Assembly (NCBI RefSeq): GCF_031656215.1
Contig: NZ_CP134228.1
Location: forward strand, 1,116,001-1,180,000
Direction of reading: 5' to 3'
Source of the DNA: Mesorhizobium koreense
Lineage (GTDB): Bacteria > Pseudomonadota > Alphaproteobacteria > Rhizobiales > Rhizobiaceae
DNA: 64,000 nt
Shown here: positions 47,750 through 56,637 of the stretch, in pieces
Layout: each line of letters opens with the position of its first letter
How positions within the stretch are numbered: position 1 is the first letter of the stretch
Notes under the pieces: model-generated
Told to the model about the DNA's origin: nothing
Databases searched by the model: none
Seen by the model: the letters and a program-made list of their open reading frames with translations, nothing else
Position numbers and translations under genes: made by a program

Positions 47750-48820
47750 CTACGCCCCCATCTCCACCCGCCAGGAATTGGCGTAGAGATTGATGCCGGC
47801 CGGATCGAAGCTGATACGCGCCTCGGCCGATACTTCCGCCTCTTCCGGCACGATCGCCGCGATCTGGTGACCGTCGAGCGCCGCATGTACGATCTTATGG
47901 CGGCCGATATCCTCGACCTTGGCGATGGCGACCGGCATGCCTTCGCGGCCGACGCGCACATATTCGGGCCGGACGCCGAGTTCGGTGACGGCGGCCGCGT
48001 TTCCGCCGGGCTTGCCTGGCAGGTGGACCGTGCGCTCGCCGATCCGAGCCACATCGCCGTTCACCTTCACCGGCAGTACGTTCATGCCGGGCGAGCCGAT
48101 GAAATAGCCGACGAAGGTGTGGCTCGGGCGCTCGAACAGTTCCGCCGGTTTGCCGATCTGGACGATCTGGCCGTCATACATGACCGCCACCGTGTCGGCG
48201 AATGTCAACGCCTCGGTCTGGTCGTGCGTGACATAGACCATGGTATGGCCGAAGCGCTTGTGCAGCACCTTCAACTGCGAGCGCAGCATCCATTTCATAT
48301 GCGGGTCGATCACGGTGAGCGGTTCGTCGAAAAGGATGGCGTTGACGTCGGAGCGCACAAGGCCGCGGCCGAGCGAGATCTTCTGCTTCTGGTCGGCGGT
48401 CAGGCCCCGAGCCTTGCGGTTGGCCCAGTCGCCGAGGTCTATCATGTCGATGATCTCGGTGACCTTGCGGTCGATCTCCGCTTTCGGCACGCCGCGATTC
48501 CTGAGCGGGAAGGCGAGATTCTCATAGACCGTCATCGTGTCGTAGACGACGGGGAACTGGAACACCTGCGCTATGTTGCGCTCCTGCGTCGATAGGCGAC
48601 TGACATCGCGGCCGTCGAAGAGGATGCGGCCTTCGGTCGGGCGCAGCAGCCCGGAGATGATATTGAGAAGCGTGGTCTTGCCGCAGCCGGATGGCCCGAG
48701 CAGGGCATAGGCGCCGCCGTCGGCGAAGGTATGCTCCACCTCCTTCAGCGCGTAGTCATCCGGCGAGCGCGGGTGCTCCACATAGGACTGGCGGATATGA
48801 TCGAGATCGATACGTGCCAT
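47750..48820 (-). CDS. glpT: Glycerol ABC transporter ATPase GlpT (degenerate signature)
   Basis: 356 residues. Walker A GPSGCGKT (42-49) and Walker B ILFDE (162-166) are intact, but the signature that should read LSGGQ is LTADQ (140-144) and the D-loop is TVID. C-terminal regulatory OB/TOBE region as in MalK. It pairs with GlpS, whose signature is normal, giving one impaired composite site. That the change is lasting, not an error, is suggested by the intact frame and by similar GlpT annotations. Confidence 0.9.
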   Translation of the reverse strand: MARIDLDHIRQSYVEHPRSPDDYALKEVEHTFADGGAYALLGPSGCGKTTLLNIISGLLRPTEGRILFDGRDVSRLSTQERNIAQVFQFPVVYDTMTVYENLAFPLRNRGVPKAEIDRKVTEIIDMIDLGDWANRKARGLTADQKQKISLGRGLVRSDVNAILFDEPLTVIDPHMKWMLRSQLKVLHKRFGHTMVYVTHDQTEALTFADTVAVMYDGQIVQIGKPAELFERPSHTFVGYFIGSPGMNVLPVKVNGDVARIGERTVHLPGKPGGNAAAVTELGVRPEYVRVGREGMPVAIAKVEDIGRHKIVHAALDGHQIAAIVPEEAEVSAEARISFDPAGINLYANSWRVEMGA

Positions 48821-48830
48821 TCCCGTCCTC

Positions 48831-49916
48831 CTACGCCGCCAGCCGCTCGCCGGCGGAAACGGCGCGGCCGCTTTCGTCGAAGATCATCATGTGGCGCGGA
48901 TCGATATAGATATTGACCACGTCGTCCGGCTGCAGGCTGTGGATGCCCGGCGCCAGCATGACCCAGCGCACATCGGCGAAGTCGAGATGGATAAAACTCT
49001 CCGATCCAGTGATCTCGGTCACCGACACCTTTGCCCGGAGGGGCACGGCGGCTGCCGTCTGGGGCTTGAGGGAAAGATGGTGGGGCTGGAAGCCGATGGT
49101 GTAGTTGCCGTCGACAATGCCCGAATAAGAGACGGGCACCGGGAGGTCCGCCCCACCATCCAGCTGAAATTGGCTGCCCTTCTTGCGCAGCACGATCGTG
49201 TTGAGCGGCGGGTCGGCGAAGGTTTGCGCCGTGACCAGGTCGTTCGGGTGACGGAACACCTCGATGGTCGGGCCGAACTGGGTAATGCGACCTTCGCAAA
49301 GCGTCGCCGTGTTGCCGCCCAGGAGAAGCGCTTCCGACGGTTCGGTCGTCGCGTAGACGAAAATGGTCCCGGCCTCGGCGAATATTTTCGGCAGTTCCTC
49401 GCGCAATTCCTCACGCAGCTTGTAGTCGAGATTGGCGAGTGGCTCGTCGAGCAGGACGAGGCCGGCATTCTTGACGATGGCACGGGCGAGCGCCGTGCGT
49501 TGCTGCTGGCCACCGGAGAGGTTGAGCGGCGTGCGGTCGAGGAAGGGCTCGAGGCGCAGGAGATGCGCGGCGCGCTTTACTTCGGCGTCGATCGTGGCGG
49601 CGTCGGCGCCGGCCACGCGTAGCGGCGAGGCTATGTTCTCGTAGACGGTGAGCGTCGGGTAGTTGATGAACTGCTGGTAGACCATGGCGACATTGCGCTT
49701 GCGCACGGGCACGCCGGTCACGTCGGTGCCGTCGAACCAGACCGATCCGGAACTCGGCGCGTCGAGCCCCGCCATCAGCCGCATTAGGCTCGTCTTTCCC
49801 GAAAGAGTGGGTCCGAGCAGAACGTTCAATGTGCCGTGCTCAAGGGTCAGCGAGACGCGGTCGATATGCGTCACGCCACCCACCACTTTCGAGACATCCT
49901 TTAGTTCAAGCATCAT
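48831..49916 (-). CDS. glpS: Glycerol ABC transporter ATPase GlpS
   Basis: 361 residues, with two ATGs together (49916, 49913) after GGGAGGGG. Walker A GPTLSGKT (35-42), signature LSGGQ (133-137), Walker B LVLLDE (153-158), D-loop ANLD. MalK-type C-terminal domain. Canonical partner of GlpT. Confidence 0.9.
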   Translation of the reverse strand: MMLELKDVSKVVGGVTHIDRVSLTLEHGTLNVLLGPTLSGKTSLMRLMAGLDAPSSGSVWFDGTDVTGVPVRKRNVAMVYQQFINYPTLTVYENIASPLRVAGADAATIDAEVKRAAHLLRLEPFLDRTPLNLSGGQQQRTALARAIVKNAGLVLLDEPLANLDYKLREELREELPKIFAEAGTIFVYATTEPSEALLLGGNTATLCEGRITQFGPTIEVFRHPNDLVTAQTFADPPLNTIVLRKKGSQFQLDGGADLPVPVSYSGIVDGNYTIGFQPHHLSLKPQTAAAVPLRAKVSVTEITGSESFIHLDFADVRWVMLAPGIHSLQPDDVVNIYIDPRHMMIFDESGRAVSAGERLAA

Positions 49917-49934
49917 CCCCTCCCGGACGAATCC

Positions 49935-51464
49935 TCATTCCGCCGCTGCGGTTATCCTCCGGTCCTGTTCGTCACGCATGAAATCGGCCAAGGCCTTGGC
50001 CTCTTCTGTGGACAGCCTAAGCCCCCGCTTTGTGCGTCGCCACAGAACGTCTTCGGCCGTCACGGCCCACTCTTCACGGATGAGATATCGTATCTCAGCC
50101 TCGTATAAATCGGCGCCGAAGCAACGCCCGAGATCCCCGTCCGATTTGGCGAGGCCAAGGATCTTCCGCGCCCTTGTGCCGTAGAGCCTGGTCAGGCGCC
50201 GCGCATGCACACGGTCGAGGAAAGGATAGTCGGACTTGAGCCTCGAAACTTCGGCATCGAACCCGGTCGGCGCGAAATCGCCGCCGGGAAGCGGCGCATC
50301 GGCCGTCCACGGTTTGCCACGTTCGCCAAGGTGCCCGCCGATTTTTTCCAGAACCGCTTCCGACAACCTGCGGAAGGTCGTGATCTTGCCGCCGAAGCTG
50401 TTGATGAGGGGCGCCTCATCCTTCGGCGCATCCGCCTTGATAACGTAGTCGCGCGTCGCTTCCTGCGCTTTCGAGGCGCCGTCGTCGAAGAGCGGGCGGA
50501 CGGCGGAATAGGTCCAGACAATATCACTGCGCCTGACGGGCTCGGCGAAATATTCGCTGGCCGCCATGCACAGATAGTCGATCTCCGCATCGCTGATCTT
50601 CGCCTCGTGAGGATCGCCGTCATAATCCCGGTCGGTCGTGCCGATCAGAGTGAAGTCCTCCTCGTAAGGAATGGCGAAGATGATGCGGCCGTCCCTGTTC
50701 TGGAAGAAATAGGCGCGCGGATCCTCGAACTTCTTGCGGATGACGATGTGGCTGCCCTGGACGAGGCGGACATTGTGGACGTTGTTGCGCCCGAGCGTCT
50801 CGGTGATCACCGTGTCGACCCAGGGGCCGGCCGCGTTGACCAACAGGCGCGCATGCTCTTCCGTCGTGCGGCCCGTGCAGGTGTCGAGGATTGTGAGGCG
50901 CCACAGCCCGTCCTCGCGGCGCGCACCCGTGACCTTGACGCGCGTGCGGATGACGGCGCCGCGGTCGGCGGCGTCGCGTGCGACGAGGGCGACCATTCGG
51001 GCGTCGTTCACCCAGCAATCGGAATATTCGAAGGCTTTGGAAAAAAGCTTCTTCAGCGGCTGGCCCGCCGGGTCCCGTCGCATGTCGATGGTGCGGGTCG
51101 GCGGCAGGAGCTTGCGCCCGCCGAGGTGATCGTAGAGGAACAGGCCGAGCCGCAGCAGCCAAGCCGGGCGAAGACCTTTCTGATAGGGAAGAACGAAGCG
51201 CATCGGCCAGATGATGTGCGGCGCGTTGGCCCACAGCACTTCGCGCTCCTTCAAGGCTTCCCGCACCAGGCGGAATTCGTAGAATTCGAGATAGCGCAGG
51301 CCGCCATGGATGAGCTTGGTCGAGCCGGAAGACGTGCCGCTCGCCAGATCGTTCATCTCCGTCAGGAAGACCGAGTAGCCGCGCCCGGCCGCGTCGCGCG
51401 CGATCCCGCATCCATTGATGCCGCCGCCAATGACGAAGACGTCATGGATCGGGCGTGCGTCCAC
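49935..51464 (-). CDS. glpD: Glycerol-3-phosphate dehydrogenase (aerobic, FAD)
   Basis: 509 residues. FAD-binding GGGINGCGIARDAAGRGYSV at the N-terminus, the signature SGSTKLIHGGLRYLE and the C-terminal DAO_C segment. It oxidises glycerol 3-phosphate to dihydroxyacetone phosphate and reduces quinone at the inner membrane. First gene of the operon; no glycerol kinase gene is in the window. Promoter and operator candidates at 51501-51680. Confidence 0.94.
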   Translation of the reverse strand: MDARPIHDVFVIGGGINGCGIARDAAGRGYSVFLTEMNDLASGTSSGSTKLIHGGLRYLEFYEFRLVREALKEREVLWANAPHIIWPMRFVLPYQKGLRPAWLLRLGLFLYDHLGGRKLLPPTRTIDMRRDPAGQPLKKLFSKAFEYSDCWVNDARMVALVARDAADRGAVIRTRVKVTGARREDGLWRLTILDTCTGRTTEEHARLLVNAAGPWVDTVITETLGRNNVHNVRLVQGSHIVIRKKFEDPRAYFFQNRDGRIIFAIPYEEDFTLIGTTDRDYDGDPHEAKISDAEIDYLCMAASEYFAEPVRRSDIVWTYSAVRPLFDDGASKAQEATRDYVIKADAPKDEAPLINSFGGKITTFRRLSEAVLEKIGGHLGERGKPWTADAPLPGGDFAPTGFDAEVSRLKSDYPFLDRVHARRLTRLYGTRARKILGLAKSDGDLGRCFGADLYEAEIRYLIREEWAVTAEDVLWRRTKRGLRLSTEEAKALADFMRDEQDRRITAAAE

Positions 51465-51500
51465 TCAAATCCCTCCGAGGCTTCTCTTGCGGCGCAGAAT

Positions 51501-51680
51501 TCGATACTTTTCGAAAGCCCGTTAACATTATTTCGAATGGGAAACGAATGTCAAACGAAATCAATGGATGATTATCCGGCTCAATAACGGCAGCAATGCT
51601 AAACGAAGGTTTCGATTGGCGTTTTCCATCCACATGTTTTGTATTCCGGTGTTATATTGCAACCGTGTGCATTCGTTTTC
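51501..51680. promoter_or_regulatory. glp promoter region with a cluster of TTTCG/CGAAA motifs
   Basis: On the minus strand TTGACA (51554-51549), 18 bases, then TAATGT (51530-51525) make a good promoter 61 bases before glpD. Motifs of the TTTCG/CGAAA type stand at 51507-51517 (CTTTTCGAAAG), 51531, 51542, 51553, 51601-51614 (AAACGAAGGTTTCG) and 51671. Their spacing (11 bases between 51542 and 51553) and style suit a DeoR-family GlpR. No glpR gene is adjacent. Confidence 0.55.
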
Positions 51681-51858
51681 TTGTGCCGATCGAGATCTCG
51701 AAGATTAGCGAAATATAGTCGAGGAGGATTTGAAAAGACCCGATGCCAGGGCGGCCGCCTGATATCAGAAGCATGCCGGCCTCTGTGTCATTCGACCGGG
51801 TTCGTGCTAGATCGTGCAATCGATGCCAAGCCAAGGGAAGCCGAGTAATGGAGGCCGA

Positions 51859-52287
51859 ATGATGGAAAGCGACGGACCCTTCTTGCGCTCCATTGCCGCA
51901 AACCAGCCGCCATTCGCCAATTTGATCGGGCTTCGCGTCACCGCCGCGGCGGCTGACCGCGTCGAGGCCGAGTTTGCCGCCGTCGAGAGCCTGGGCAACC
52001 GCAACGGCGTCGTACATGGTGGTGCGATCATGGCGATGGCGGACAATCTGGGTGGGTTGGCGACCTCGCTCAATCTTTCCAGCGGCCTCACCACGACGAC
52101 GCTTGAAAGCAAGACCAATTTCCTGCGGCCGGTGCCGCTCGGCGAGACTGCCCACGCGGTCTGCGTGCCGCTGCATCGCGGCCGCACCACGATGGTTTGG
52201 CAGACGACGATCATGCGCGCAGACGGCAAGGTGGCCGCAATCGTCACGCAGACGCAGATGGTCCTTCCGGCGAACAGGCCAACCTGA
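51859..52287 (+). CDS. PaaI-family hot-dog thioesterase
   Basis: 142 residues from ATG 51859 with GGAGG six bases upstream. Hot-dog fold motif NGVVHGGAIMAMADN, where the GGAI-x-x-x-AD pattern marks the PaaI/4HBT group. It hydrolyses acyl-CoA, often phenylacetyl- or hydroxybenzoyl-CoA. Substrate not known. It precedes the FAH hydrolase and maiA genes on the same strand (92-base gap). Confidence 0.85.
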   Translation: MMESDGPFLRSIAANQPPFANLIGLRVTAAAADRVEAEFAAVESLGNRNGVVHGGAIMAMADNLGGLATSLNLSSGLTTTTLESKTNFLRPVPLGETAHAVCVPLHRGRTTMVWQTTIMRADGKVAAIVTQTQMVLPANRPT

Positions 52288-52379
52288 CGGCTTGCGGCGC
52301 ATCCGGTGCCCATCACCGTTGACGCCGAACCTCCAGCCTGTGAAAAGAGCGCCGATCACACATTTCCGAGGCGTCGCTC

Positions 52380-53081
52380 ATGGTCAGTGAATATCTTTTT
52401 CCCCCGCAGCCTCAGGCCGCACTCGCCGTAATCGGGGAGCGGAAGCTTTTTCCCGTTGCGCGTATCTTCTGCGTTGGCCGCAACTATGTCGAGCACGCGA
52501 AGGAGATGGGTAACGAGGTGGATCGCGAGGCGCCGTTCTATTTCCTGAAACCCACCATCGGCATGGCCCATAGCGGCGCGACGGTGCCCTATGCCCCCGG
52601 AACACGGGATCTTCATCACGAGATGGAACTGGTGGTCGCGATCGGCCGCCCCGCTTTCCGTATCGGGGCCGAGGAAGCGCAATCGACCGTCTACGGCTAT
52701 GCCTGCGGCCTCGACATGACGCGCCGCGACCTGCAACAGGAGGGCAAGGACAAGCGCCGCCCATGGGATTTCGGCAAAGCCTTCGAGAACGGCGCGGTGC
52801 TGGGGCCGATTACGCCGGTGGCGTCCGTTTCGTCGCTGGACGGGCGGCGCATTGCGCTCACGGTGAACGGCGAAGTTCGTCAGGATGCCCATCTCGACGA
52901 TCTCGTCTGGAAGGTCGACGAGCTGATCTCGCATCTTTCGCGCTACTATCATCTGATGCCCGGCGACCTGATCTTCACCGGAACGCCGGCTGGTGTCGGA
53001 CCTGTAGTTGCCGGCGACGTGCTGGAAGGCACGATCGACGGGCTGGAGCCGGTGAAGCTGACGATCGGGCCGGCCGAATAG
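52380..53081 (+). CDS. Fumarylacetoacetate hydrolase-family protein, fumarylpyruvate hydrolase-like
   Basis: 233 residues. Short FAH protein: ARIFCVGRNYVEHAKEMG, metal ligands in HHEMELVVAIG (E-x-E) and the CGLDMTRRDLQ motif typical of fumarylpyruvate hydrolases (NagK). It splits fumarylpyruvate to fumarate and pyruvate in the gentisate route, or related diketones. maiA follows in 12 bases, so the two probably act in sequence. Confidence 0.83.
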   Translation: MVSEYLFPPQPQAALAVIGERKLFPVARIFCVGRNYVEHAKEMGNEVDREAPFYFLKPTIGMAHSGATVPYAPGTRDLHHEMELVVAIGRPAFRIGAEEAQSTVYGYACGLDMTRRDLQQEGKDKRRPWDFGKAFENGAVLGPITPVASVSSLDGRRIALTVNGEVRQDAHLDDLVWKVDELISHLSRYYHLMPGDLIFTGTPAGVGPVVAGDVLEGTIDGLEPVKLTIGPAE

Positions 53082-53093
53082 GAGAACGAAATA

Positions 53094-53738
53094 GTGCTCC
53101 TGCTGCACGATTATTTCCGTTCGAGCGCATCCTACCGGGTCCGCATCGCGCTCAACTTCAAGGGACTGCCCTACCGGCAGCAGGCGCATCATCTGGCGAA
53201 GGGGGAGCATCACGCGCCGGATTATCTCGGTATCAACCCGCAGGGCTTCGTGCCGGCGCTCGCCGATGGCGACACTGTCGTCACGCAATCCGTCGCCATC
53301 ATCGAATATCTGGAAGAGGCCTATCCCGATACGCCGCGCGTGTTGCCGGCCACACCTGTCGAGCGGGCCCGCGTCCGTTCGCTCTCGGCGGTCGTTGCCG
53401 CCGACACGCATCCTCTCAACAATCTGCGCGTGCTGAAATATCTTCAAACCGAACTCGGGCTGGACGAGGCGGCACGCAGGGCCTGGTACCATCGCTGGCT
53501 GAAGGAATGTTTCGACGCGCTGGAAGTCCGGCTGAAGGCTGAACCGGAGACCGGCCGCTTCTGCCATGGCGACGATCCGACGCTCGCCGACATCTGCCTC
53601 GTGCCGCAGATATTCAACGCGAAGCGCTTCCACTTCGACCTTTCGCCCTATCCGACCGTCATGCGCATCTTCGAGGAAGCGCAGGCGCTCGATGCCTTTG
53701 CCAGCGCCGCGCCCGACCGTCAGCCGGATGCGGAATAG
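53094..53738 (+). CDS. maiA: Maleylacetoacetate / maleylpyruvate isomerase
   Basis: 214 residues from a GTG preceded by AGGAG. Zeta-class GST fold: SSASYRVRIALNFKGLPY (SSxxYRVR active-site serine motif) and the C-terminal GDDPTLADICLVPQIFNA. Isomerises maleylacetoacetate or maleylpyruvate with glutathione. Coupled to the FAH hydrolase gene. No ring-cleaving dioxygenase is next to it; the reaction sequence is only the last two steps. Confidence 0.87.
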   Translation: MLLLHDYFRSSASYRVRIALNFKGLPYRQQAHHLAKGEHHAPDYLGINPQGFVPALADGDTVVTQSVAIIEYLEEAYPDTPRVLPATPVERARVRSLSAVVAADTHPLNNLRVLKYLQTELGLDEAARRAWYHRWLKECFDALEVRLKAEPETGRFCHGDDPTLADICLVPQIFNAKRFHFDLSPYPTVMRIFEEAQALDAFASAAPDRQPDAE

Positions 53739-53770
53739 GTCAAGGCAGCGGGAACGCGCCACCGGCGCCA

Positions 53771-53788
53771 TGACGTAAAAAAACGTCA
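53771..53788. promoter_or_regulatory. TGACGT-N6-ACGTCA palindrome upstream of CLC gene
   Basis: TGACGT, six A, ACGTCA: perfect 6-base arms with an A-tract spacer, 33 bases after the maiA stop and 127 before the CLC start. It may be an operator for the CLC gene. A weak terminator reading on the minus strand is not supported by neighbours, since no minus-strand gene ends there. Confidence 0.35.
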
Positions 53789-53914
53789 ACAAAATGCCGC
53801 TATTACCTTGGACCGGAAGTCGGAGCCCTGCGATAGGGCGTAGGCAGAGCGGGTGGTTGCGGGCCGGATGACGGCGGAGGGACCGCGACTGCTCGGCATG
53901 ATCAGGATATCCCC

Positions 53915-55714
53915 GTGGCAATCGAAAGCCTCCATTTCGTCAGCCGGCCGCAATTGCTTGCCGGCGCGAAGCATCTGTTCGGAACGCTCAAGGCGCCGGG
54001 CCTTTTCATCGTGCTTCTGGCGTGCTTTGTCGGTGTCATCTCCGGCGTTCTGGTATGGGCGATGGGTTGGATCGTGCAGGAGATGCATTGGTATCTCTAC
54101 GACCTGCCAAAGGGCGCGCGCCTCTCCAGCATGTTCGCGCTCTTCGATCCGCGCCACGCCTTCGTACCGCTGGTCGGCGGCGTCATCATGGGGATCAGCA
54201 TCGCCTGGTTGCGCTATCGTAAATACCGCACGCCCATCGATCCTATCGAAGCCAACGCGCTCCACGGTGGACGCCTGTCGCTGACCGATAGTCTCATCAT
54301 CGCCTTCCAGACCATCATCTCCAGCGGCTTCGGTGCGTCGGTCGGCCTGGAGGCAGGCTATACGCAAATGGGGTCGGGGGTCGCTTCTCGCATCGGCCGT
54401 AGCCTGAAACTGCGCCGCAACGACGTGCGCATGCTGGTCGGCTGCGGAGCGGCGGCCGCTATCGCTGCCGCCTTCGACGCACCGCTCACCGGTGCGTTCT
54501 ATGGTTTCGAACTCATCATCGGCGTCTATACGATCGTCAATGTCGCGCCGGTTCTTACGGCGGCTCTCATGGGTTCGGTAACGGCCGATCTGCTGAAGGC
54601 CGCGCAGTTTCCCATCCACCTCGACGCCGTTCCGCATATGACGCCGGAACAGTACCTGCCCTATCTGTTGCTCGGCCTGATCGGCGGTGGGGTCTCCATC
54701 GCGATCATGCATTTCGTGACGCTTGTCGAGCGCGCTTTCTCCAGCCTGTCGATCGACGCGACGCTCAGGCCCGCTATCGGCGGCTGCCTTGTCGGACTCC
54801 TGGCGCTCGGCACGCCGCAGGTTCTCTCCTCCGGTCATGGCGCCTTCCAGTTGCAGATGGCGATGAACTATGGGTTGACGGTGGTGGCGAGCGTGTTCGT
54901 CATGAAGCTTGCCGCATCGGCAATCTCGCTCGGCTCCGGCTTTCGCGGCGGCCTGTTCTTCGCCTCGCTCTTTCTCGGCGTGCTGCTCGGCAAGCTGTTC
55001 GCCGCGGCAATGGCGATCGTATCGCCCGCGACCGGCATCGATCCGGGCGTGGCCGGCGTGATCGGGATGACGTCGCTTGCGGTCGGCGTGGTCGGCGGCC
55101 CGCTGACCATGACCTTCCTGGCGCTGGAATCGAGCGGCGACCTGACGCTGACCGGCGTCGTGCTGGCCGCCTCGATCCTGTCGGCGATGGTGGTGCGCGA
55201 GGGCTTCGGCTATTCGTTCTCGACCTGGCGCCTCCACCTTCGCGGCGAGACGATCCGCAGCGCCAACGATGTCGGCTGGATGCGCTCGCTGACCGTTGGC
55301 TCGATGATGCGCGCCGACGTGCGAACCGTCGATGCCGACACGCCGGTTGCGGAGTTCCGCAAGCTGTTCCCGCTGGGCTCGGCGCAGCGCGTCATCGCGA
55401 TCGATTCCGACCAGCACTATGCCGGCATATTGATCGTGCCGGAGGTTCATGCCGACCAGGCGGACGCCGACGCGGAAAAGGGCACGCCCGTCAGCGAATT
55501 GGCGAAGTTCAGGGAAACGGTCCTGCTGCCGTCGATGAACGTCAAGGTCGCCGCGCAGGCGTTCACCGCGTCGGGAAGCGAGGAGCTCGCCGTCGTGAGC
55601 GACAAGTACGACCGCACCGTCGTCGGTCTCCTGACCGAGGGCCATCTCCTCAGGCGTTACGCGGAGGAACTCGAAAAAGCGCGCCGCGACCTCTCTGGCG
55701 AGTCCAGCCTCTAA
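53915..55714 (+). CDS. CLC-family chloride channel/antiporter with C-terminal CBS pair
   Basis: 599 residues from a GTG. The CLC membrane core fills about residues 28-430, then two CBS domains (SLTVGSMMRADVRTVDADTP near 452 and the segment around 520-580). Pore motifs differ from the standard: GLEAG at 144-148 in place of G(K/R)EGP (the gating Glu, Glu146, is kept), TPIDPIEANAL in place of GSGIP, and GGLFFA in place of GIFAP. Ion selectivity is therefore uncertain. It is closed by a small hairpin at 55707. Confidence 0.85.
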   Translation: MAIESLHFVSRPQLLAGAKHLFGTLKAPGLFIVLLACFVGVISGVLVWAMGWIVQEMHWYLYDLPKGARLSSMFALFDPRHAFVPLVGGVIMGISIAWLRYRKYRTPIDPIEANALHGGRLSLTDSLIIAFQTIISSGFGASVGLEAGYTQMGSGVASRIGRSLKLRRNDVRMLVGCGAAAAIAAAFDAPLTGAFYGFELIIGVYTIVNVAPVLTAALMGSVTADLLKAAQFPIHLDAVPHMTPEQYLPYLLLGLIGGGVSIAIMHFVTLVERAFSSLSIDATLRPAIGGCLVGLLALGTPQVLSSGHGAFQLQMAMNYGLTVVASVFVMKLAASAISLGSGFRGGLFFASLFLGVLLGKLFAAAMAIVSPATGIDPGVAGVIGMTSLAVGVVGGPLTMTFLALESSGDLTLTGVVLAASILSAMVVREGFGYSFSTWRLHLRGETIRSANDVGWMRSLTVGSMMRADVRTVDADTPVAEFRKLFPLGSAQRVIAIDSDQHYAGILIVPEVHADQADADAEKGTPVSELAKFRETVLLPSMNVKVAAQAFTASGSEELAVVSDKYDRTVVGLLTEGHLLRRYAEELEKARRDLSGESSL

Positions 55715-55729
55715 AGAGAGGCCTTTCCT
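55707..55729 (+). terminator. Putative terminator of the CLC gene
   Basis: GCCTCT, loop AAAG, AGAGGC, then CTTTCCTT. The stem contains the TAA stop. The T-rich tail is interrupted by C, so strength is modest. It also covers most of the 14-base gap to the convergent LysR gene. Confidence 0.5.
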
Positions 55730-56610
55730 TACGCGAACAAAGAGCGTTCCCCTTCCACCGCCTCGCCGATGAACCCGGCGACGGCCTGGATGCGCCTGAG
55801 CGGCCTGACCGATTCGTGATAGACGAGCCAGTAGGCGCGGCGGATGGGCTTTGCCGCCGGCACGTGGACGAGGTCCGGAAGCGCGCGGGCGATGAAGGTA
55901 TGCAGAATGCCGATACCGGCACCGGAGCGCACCGCCTCGGCCTGGCCGAGTGAGGAGGAAATTTCGAAATGCGAGCCCCAGTCCGGTGAAAATTCGTTCG
56001 CGTAGTCGAGGGACGGGCTGAAGGTCAGGTCGGGCACGTAGCCGACGAGGCGATGGCGGGAAAGCTCCGCCGGCGTACGCGGCATACCCATCTCCTCGAC
56101 ATAAGCGCGCGAGGCATAGAGGCCGAGCGTGTAGTCGACGAGCTTGCCGGCGACCAGCCGGCCTTCGCTCGGGCGCTCGACGGTGATCGCGATATCCGCC
56201 TCCCGCCGCGAAAGCGAGAAGGAACGCGGTACCGGCACGAGCTGGACGGTAAGCTCCGGATGGCGCGCCGCGAATGCTCCGAGGCGTGGGGCAAGGAAGG
56301 CAACGCCGAACCCGTCCGGCGCGCCGATGCGCACCGTGCCGGATACCTCGCCGCCTTCGCCGGCAATGTCCGCGCGCGCGACGATAAGTTCGGCCTCCAT
56401 GTGCTCCGCGCGTTCCAGGAAGCGCTCGCCCGCCGGCGTCAGTTCCGACCCGGTGGTGAGGCGCCTGAACAGCTTGGCGTTGAGGGCTTCCTCCAGCGAG
56501 GCGATACGGCGCGAGACGGTCGCGTGGTTGAGGCCGAGCCGCTTTGCCGCGCCAAGGATCTGGCCTGAGCGCGCTACCGCCAGAAAGATGCGTACGTCGT
56601 CCCAGTTCAT
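55729..56610 (-). CDS. LysR-family transcriptional regulator
   Basis: 293 residues from ATG 56610. N-terminal winged helix: ILGAAKRLGLNHATVSRRI in the recognition region, then the LysR substrate domain (GTVRIGAPDGFGVAFLAPRL). Divergent from mmsA with 160 bases between, so it is the likely regulator of mmsA. TTGCAA motifs at 56638, 56646 and 56714 could be its sites. Confidence 0.88.
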   Translation of the reverse strand: MNWDDVRIFLAVARSGQILGAAKRLGLNHATVSRRIASLEEALNAKLFRRLTTGSELTPAGERFLERAEHMEAELIVARADIAGEGGEVSGTVRIGAPDGFGVAFLAPRLGAFAARHPELTVQLVPVPRSFSLSRREADIAITVERPSEGRLVAGKLVDYTLGLYASRAYVEEMGMPRTPAELSRHRLVGYVPDLTFSPSLDYANEFSPDWGSHFEISSSLGQAEAVRSGAGIGILHTFIARALPDLVHVPAAKPIRRAYWLVYHESVRPLRRIQAVAGFIGEAVEGERSLFA

Positions 56611-56637
56611 GGCTGCCCCTCCGCTGAGGGAATGTAG

